Assembly (NCBI GenBank): GCA_021738565.1
Contig: JAIPBT010000004.1
Location: 61,482-125,481 of the forward strand
Source: Bacteroidales bacterium
GTDB lineage: Bacteria > Bacteroidota > Bacteroidia > Bacteroidales > GCA-2748055
Length of the DNA stretch: 64,000 bases
Direction of reading: 5' to 3'
Part shown: piece by piece, positions 60,480 to 64,000 of the stretch
Layout of the letters: each line of letters begins with the position of its first letter
Position numbering within the stretch: position 1 is the stretch's first letter
Translations under genes and position numbers: made by a program
Notes under the pieces: generated by a model
Seen by the model: the letters and a program-made list of their open reading frames with translations, nothing else
What the model was told of the DNA's origin: nothing
The model's database searches: none

Positions 60480-61355
60480 ATGAAGTATTTTTCTGAATTC
60501 ACTTTTGGTGTGGAACCTTCAGATATAGAAAATCAACTGAGTCAATACCTGAATGAAATCCCTGAAGAAATAAGCGATGAAAGACTCGCTCTAATATTCA
60601 GTCTGCTGGATTTTACTTCTCTGAGTGAAAAAGACAATGCTGAAACTATAGGACATCTGTGTGATCAGGTAAATCTTATACCCGAAAGTTATCCTGATCT
60701 GCCATCTCCCGCAGCAATTTGTGTTTATCCGGAACTGGTAGCCATAGTTAAGGCAAAATTGGATAATCCGCTTGTAAATATTGCATCAGTCGGAGGAGGG
60801 TTCCCGGCTTCACAGACATTCATGGAGGTAAAACTAAAAGAAATTGAGATGGCTGTAGAGGCAGGTGCAGATGAAATTGATTCAGTACTTTCCATAGGTA
60901 AATTCCAACTGGGGCTGGTGGAAGAAATACACGAGGAAATATCCCGTATTAAAAACCTGTTGGGTCCCCTTCATCTGAAAGTTATAATTGAAACTTCAGC
61001 ATTTAACGACCTCTCCGAAATAAGAAAAGCCTCTTTGCTTTGTATGGATGCCGGTGCAGATTTCATAAAAACCTCCACAGGAAAGACAGGTGAAGGAGCA
61101 AATCCGGTCTCTTTTGCAGTTATGTGTGAAGCAGTAAAAGACTTTTATTCAAAAACAGGCAGAAAAGTAGGTATCAAACCGGCAGGAGGAATATCAGATG
61201 CTTCTTCCGCCAATGTTTATGTTACAATCGTTGAAAAGATCCTCGGAACGGAATGGTTGAATCCTGAGAAATTCAGAATAGGAGCAAGCCGGTTGGCTAA
61301 TGATTTGATAAGAAGGATATTAAAAAAAGATGACACTTTTTCCTATTTCTATTAG
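60480..61355 (+). CDS. deoC: deoxyribose-phosphate aldolase
   Basis: AICVYPELV, IASVGGGFPASQT, EAGADEIDSVLSIGKF, DFIKTSTGK, VGIKPAGGI. Confidence 0.95.
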   Translation: MKYFSEFTFGVEPSDIENQLSQYLNEIPEEISDERLALIFSLLDFTSLSEKDNAETIGHLCDQVNLIPESYPDLPSPAAICVYPELVAIVKAKLDNPLVNIASVGGGFPASQTFMEVKLKEIEMAVEAGADEIDSVLSIGKFQLGLVEEIHEEISRIKNLLGPLHLKVIIETSAFNDLSEIRKASLLCMDAGADFIKTSTGKTGEGANPVSFAVMCEAVKDFYSKTGRKVGIKPAGGISDASSANVYVTIVEKILGTEWLNPEKFRIGASRLANDLIRRILKKDDTFSYFY

Positions 61356-61443
61356 TTTTTTTGGATTTGTTGTTTTATATTTGTTTTAAATTGATTTTTA
61401 TCGTTCTTAATCATACAACAACTAAATATTAGTTATTGACTTC

Positions 61444-61538
61444 TAAGCGGTCCGATCTTCAAATTCCATTCTCATAGAGACGGGTTGAATTCCATGGCTT
61501 TTTTTCTTCAACATTCGAAATCGGACCGCTTATTTTTT
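61444..61538 (+). ncRNA. Long-loop hairpin plus U-tract after deoC: structured terminator or small RNA candidate
   Basis: Perfect 13-bp arms TAAGCGGTCCGAT (61444-61456) / ATCGGACCGCTTA (61520-61532) enclosing 63 nt with an internal GTTGAA/TTCAAC stem, followed by TTTTTTT; TAnnTTTG match (TATATTTG, 61376-61383) upstream. Confidence 0.45.
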
Positions 61539-61541
61539 TCC

Positions 61542-63767
61542 CTATTTCAACCGGTATCTCAGATAATCCAGCATCAATGGAATATCCTCCCTTTCTATTC
61601 CAGCATTTAATAATAACGGAATATCCTCATCTATGGTTCTCTGAAGCCCGGAAAAATCAAATCCGCTGTAATTCGTCGATTTCAAATATTGCTCAATAGC
61701 AGTCTTTCTGTCTCCTTGTGCCCATTTCAAATGTCCGAAATTTACATAATCATAATAGTCGGTTTTCTTACTGAATACCTTGGTATAATACTTTTCTGAT
61801 TTTTCCAGCTCTCCAATGGCAAAATAACACCAGGCAATTGGTCGCAGCACATTCCTGTTATCCGGGTTCATATATTCAATCTTGAAATAGTGCTTAAGGG
61901 CTGCATCATACCTCCCCAGCTTCATATTGCAAAAACCAATCAATGATTCAATACGGGCATCTTCGGGATTGTCAATATGTGCTTTGATATATACCTGCAT
62001 GGCATTGTCATAATCCTCAAGCATCCTGTAACAATATCCCATGTTTCTCAAAATCCAGTTTCTGGACTTCCCCTCCATGGTCAGCTGGTTGTAATAATGA
62101 AGGGCCTTGTTATATTGCTTAAGTTTCTGATGACAGTAACCGGCTTTTTCTATCAATTCTTCATTCACGGGATCATCATCAAGCTGCATCCTGAAAATGT
62201 CCAACGACTCATCATAGTGCTCCTTTTCAAAAAAATATTCCGCAATATTCCTGTAAATCTTTTTGTCTTCAATAATGCTCCTGAAAAAATAACTGTTATA
62301 AATGACCAGCTTGCCCTTGAAAACATCTTCAAATTCATTTTTAAATGGAGACAGTTTGAAAAACCTGTAAAGATCCTGTATGTGCTGAATAAAAACCAAC
62401 CTGCGTGCAAAATTCGCGTTCATCAATTCTTCATCCGAAATCATCTGGGACATACTTTCTATTTCCATGTTAAAAGCAGTGGTAAGCATCTTTTTCTGAT
62501 CATCAGGAAGGAATTTAACATTGAATATAAAACTGTATTTATCTGAATTACAAAGGAATGGCATTTTCTTCAACCCGGAAACAAACAGGTCTGGATTGAA
62601 ATTATCAGATCGCTGTTCGTATACAGCGTGCAGGTCAATGTTTTCTTCATAAAACGGGACCAGCCAGTTCGTAAGCTCATTGAAAAATGGGAAATTCTTC
62701 AGCCTCGCAAAAGTGGTCATATATACATCTGCTCCTTCCATCTGTAGCTTCATGAACTCATCCACCTTTTTATAAAGTTCATCAGACTCCTTAAAAACAC
62801 TTTCCCAATCCGGATTTTTTTCTCCAAGAAGGTCCTCCTCCTGCAAATCCTCCATTTTGAGCTTATCTTCAAGTTTTGGTTTTAACTTTGACATTTCCGG
62901 GATGATGTCCTCATGCAATTTTTTTCCAAGTTCCAAAGTGTCCTCAGTTCTTATCAATTGCAATACTATTTGCTCCAGTACCCTGTCCAGATCCATGGAA
63001 TCTTTGAGCAACACCATGCGACTGGTTATGGATGGATACAGGTGCAGACGCTTGTCGTATTTGTAAAGCAGAATTACAAGACTTACAAGTGCCCTGCCGG
63101 ATACCTGGGGATCTTCCGCATCGATAAAATCAATCACCTTTTGAATCTTTTGCTCATCAAAGAATCTCAGGGCCGAAAGTAAAATGGCACTTATTTGCAA
63201 TGCCTGCTCATGCCAGGAAAAATTCTTCGAAGAATGAACTTCTTTAACCAGGCTGTTCTCCGCTTCTCCGTAATGATCTGATAACCACAGGTGCCTGAAT
63301 ATGTCCATAACAAGATCCCTTCGCCTCTGGTCAGAAGTTTCCGGAGATTGCTTATTATCATTGATGATCTCATCCAGTTCTGAGTGAAAAGCAAGGTCGT
63401 CCAGGCTTTCAATTATTCCCTTTCCCGTTAATTTCTGCTTTTTTTCAAGTTCCTGTTGAAGAATATAGGTATGCCAGCCTGAATAATTCCTAAGCAATGC
63501 AGCTTTTACATTTTCCACCAGGTCAAGCAAAGAAACCTGGAGTTTCATATATATCTTCTTCCTTTCTGGATCATGAATGCCTTCCAGCGTATATTTGAGC
63601 ATTTGCTCATACGTGGATTCCAAATGCTCCTGCTGAATGAAATAATCATTGTATCCCGACTCTGAAATAAGTTCCTTGAGTATCTCCAATGCATCTTTTA
63701 TCTTCTTGGAAAATATAGAGGAACAAATTTGATCGTATTTAGAATGTATCCTTTTTACACTTATCAT
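61542..63767 (-). CDS. Tetratricopeptide repeat protein
   Basis: C-terminal TPR repeats (ALHYYNQLTMEGKSRNWILRNMGYCYRMLEDYDNAMQVYIKAHIDNPEDARIESLIGFCNMKLGRYDAAL). Confidence 0.88.
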   Translation of the reverse strand: MISVKRIHSKYDQICSSIFSKKIKDALEILKELISESGYNDYFIQQEHLESTYEQMLKYTLEGIHDPERKKIYMKLQVSLLDLVENVKAALLRNYSGWHTYILQQELEKKQKLTGKGIIESLDDLAFHSELDEIINDNKQSPETSDQRRRDLVMDIFRHLWLSDHYGEAENSLVKEVHSSKNFSWHEQALQISAILLSALRFFDEQKIQKVIDFIDAEDPQVSGRALVSLVILLYKYDKRLHLYPSITSRMVLLKDSMDLDRVLEQIVLQLIRTEDTLELGKKLHEDIIPEMSKLKPKLEDKLKMEDLQEEDLLGEKNPDWESVFKESDELYKKVDEFMKLQMEGADVYMTTFARLKNFPFFNELTNWLVPFYEENIDLHAVYEQRSDNFNPDLFVSGLKKMPFLCNSDKYSFIFNVKFLPDDQKKMLTTAFNMEIESMSQMISDEELMNANFARRLVFIQHIQDLYRFFKLSPFKNEFEDVFKGKLVIYNSYFFRSIIEDKKIYRNIAEYFFEKEHYDESLDIFRMQLDDDPVNEELIEKAGYCHQKLKQYNKALHYYNQLTMEGKSRNWILRNMGYCYRMLEDYDNAMQVYIKAHIDNPEDARIESLIGFCNMKLGRYDAALKHYFKIEYMNPDNRNVLRPIAWCYFAIGELEKSEKYYTKVFSKKTDYYDYVNFGHLKWAQGDRKTAIEQYLKSTNYSGFDFSGLQRTIDEDIPLLLNAGIEREDIPLMLDYLRYRLK

Positions 63768-63779
63768 AACTGCAATTTA

Positions 63780-64000
63780 TGAAAATGTCCCAAATATCAA
63801 GCCATAGATAATATACGACAAAGTGTCAGATATTAAGCCCTGACCATGTGACTATTAATTTGTGCTTGCAAGAAAACGCCAATAGCTGCGTTATGCTCGA
63901 CTTCAAAACAGTCATCCCGATAATATATCGGGACTCCTGTTTTTCATCTGTCATTGCTTATTTTAATTTGTCAGATGGAGCTCGCCATGACAGCTTTTCA
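63780..64000. repeat. Intergenic repeat-like region with nested hairpin (runs to window edge)
   Basis: AAAACAG-TC-ATCCCGATAATATATCGGGA-CTC-CTGTTTT (63905-63943); core shared with the 22977-23133 element. Confidence 0.55.

Noticed and set aside
61977-62546. 189-aa plus-strand ORF within the TPR gene
   Set aside because: Antisense to the TPR protein; no domain features.

Overview
A 64-kb chromosomal window from a Bacteroidetes (Bacteroidales-like) genome, mostly conserved housekeeping genes with a few accessory stretches. In order: a TlpA-like thioredoxin protein; carA; a minus-strand arginine/proline cluster (argR-GNAT-argG-proC-argE-like-argH-proB-proA) and divergent carB; an F1Fo ATP synthase operon without beta/epsilon; bactofilin; fabH-plsX-rpmF-yceD; a small inverted-repeat element; an orphan receiver; an FtsX/MacB-like permease behind a sigma-54-like promoter; tRNA-Val(GAC); a cellulase-like hydrolase; a decayed sulfatase pseudogene; a three-gene NADH-linked [FeFe] hydrogenase; folA; a BlaI/BlaR-like pair; AsmA, histidine kinases, U32 peptidase, rsgA; an ECF sigma/anti-sigma-like pair; a TetR/LolA-like/two FtsX permeases/LolD-like/outer-membrane-barrel operon; dtd, deoC and a TPR protein. 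Most notable signals: promoter-embedded operator pairs in phase with the DNA helix (ARG-like boxes at argR/carB, BlaI-like operators, Rex-like sites at the hydrogenase), a stem-loop between atpE and atpF, a MITE-like element sharing a nested hairpin with a second repeat at the window end, a possible structured RNA after deoC, and a self-contained LolA/LolCDE-like/outer-membrane operon that may be an uncharacterised lipid or lipoprotein export system. No CRISPR array, rRNA, prophage or intact transposase was seen. All family calls come from reading the protein sequences; no searches were run.
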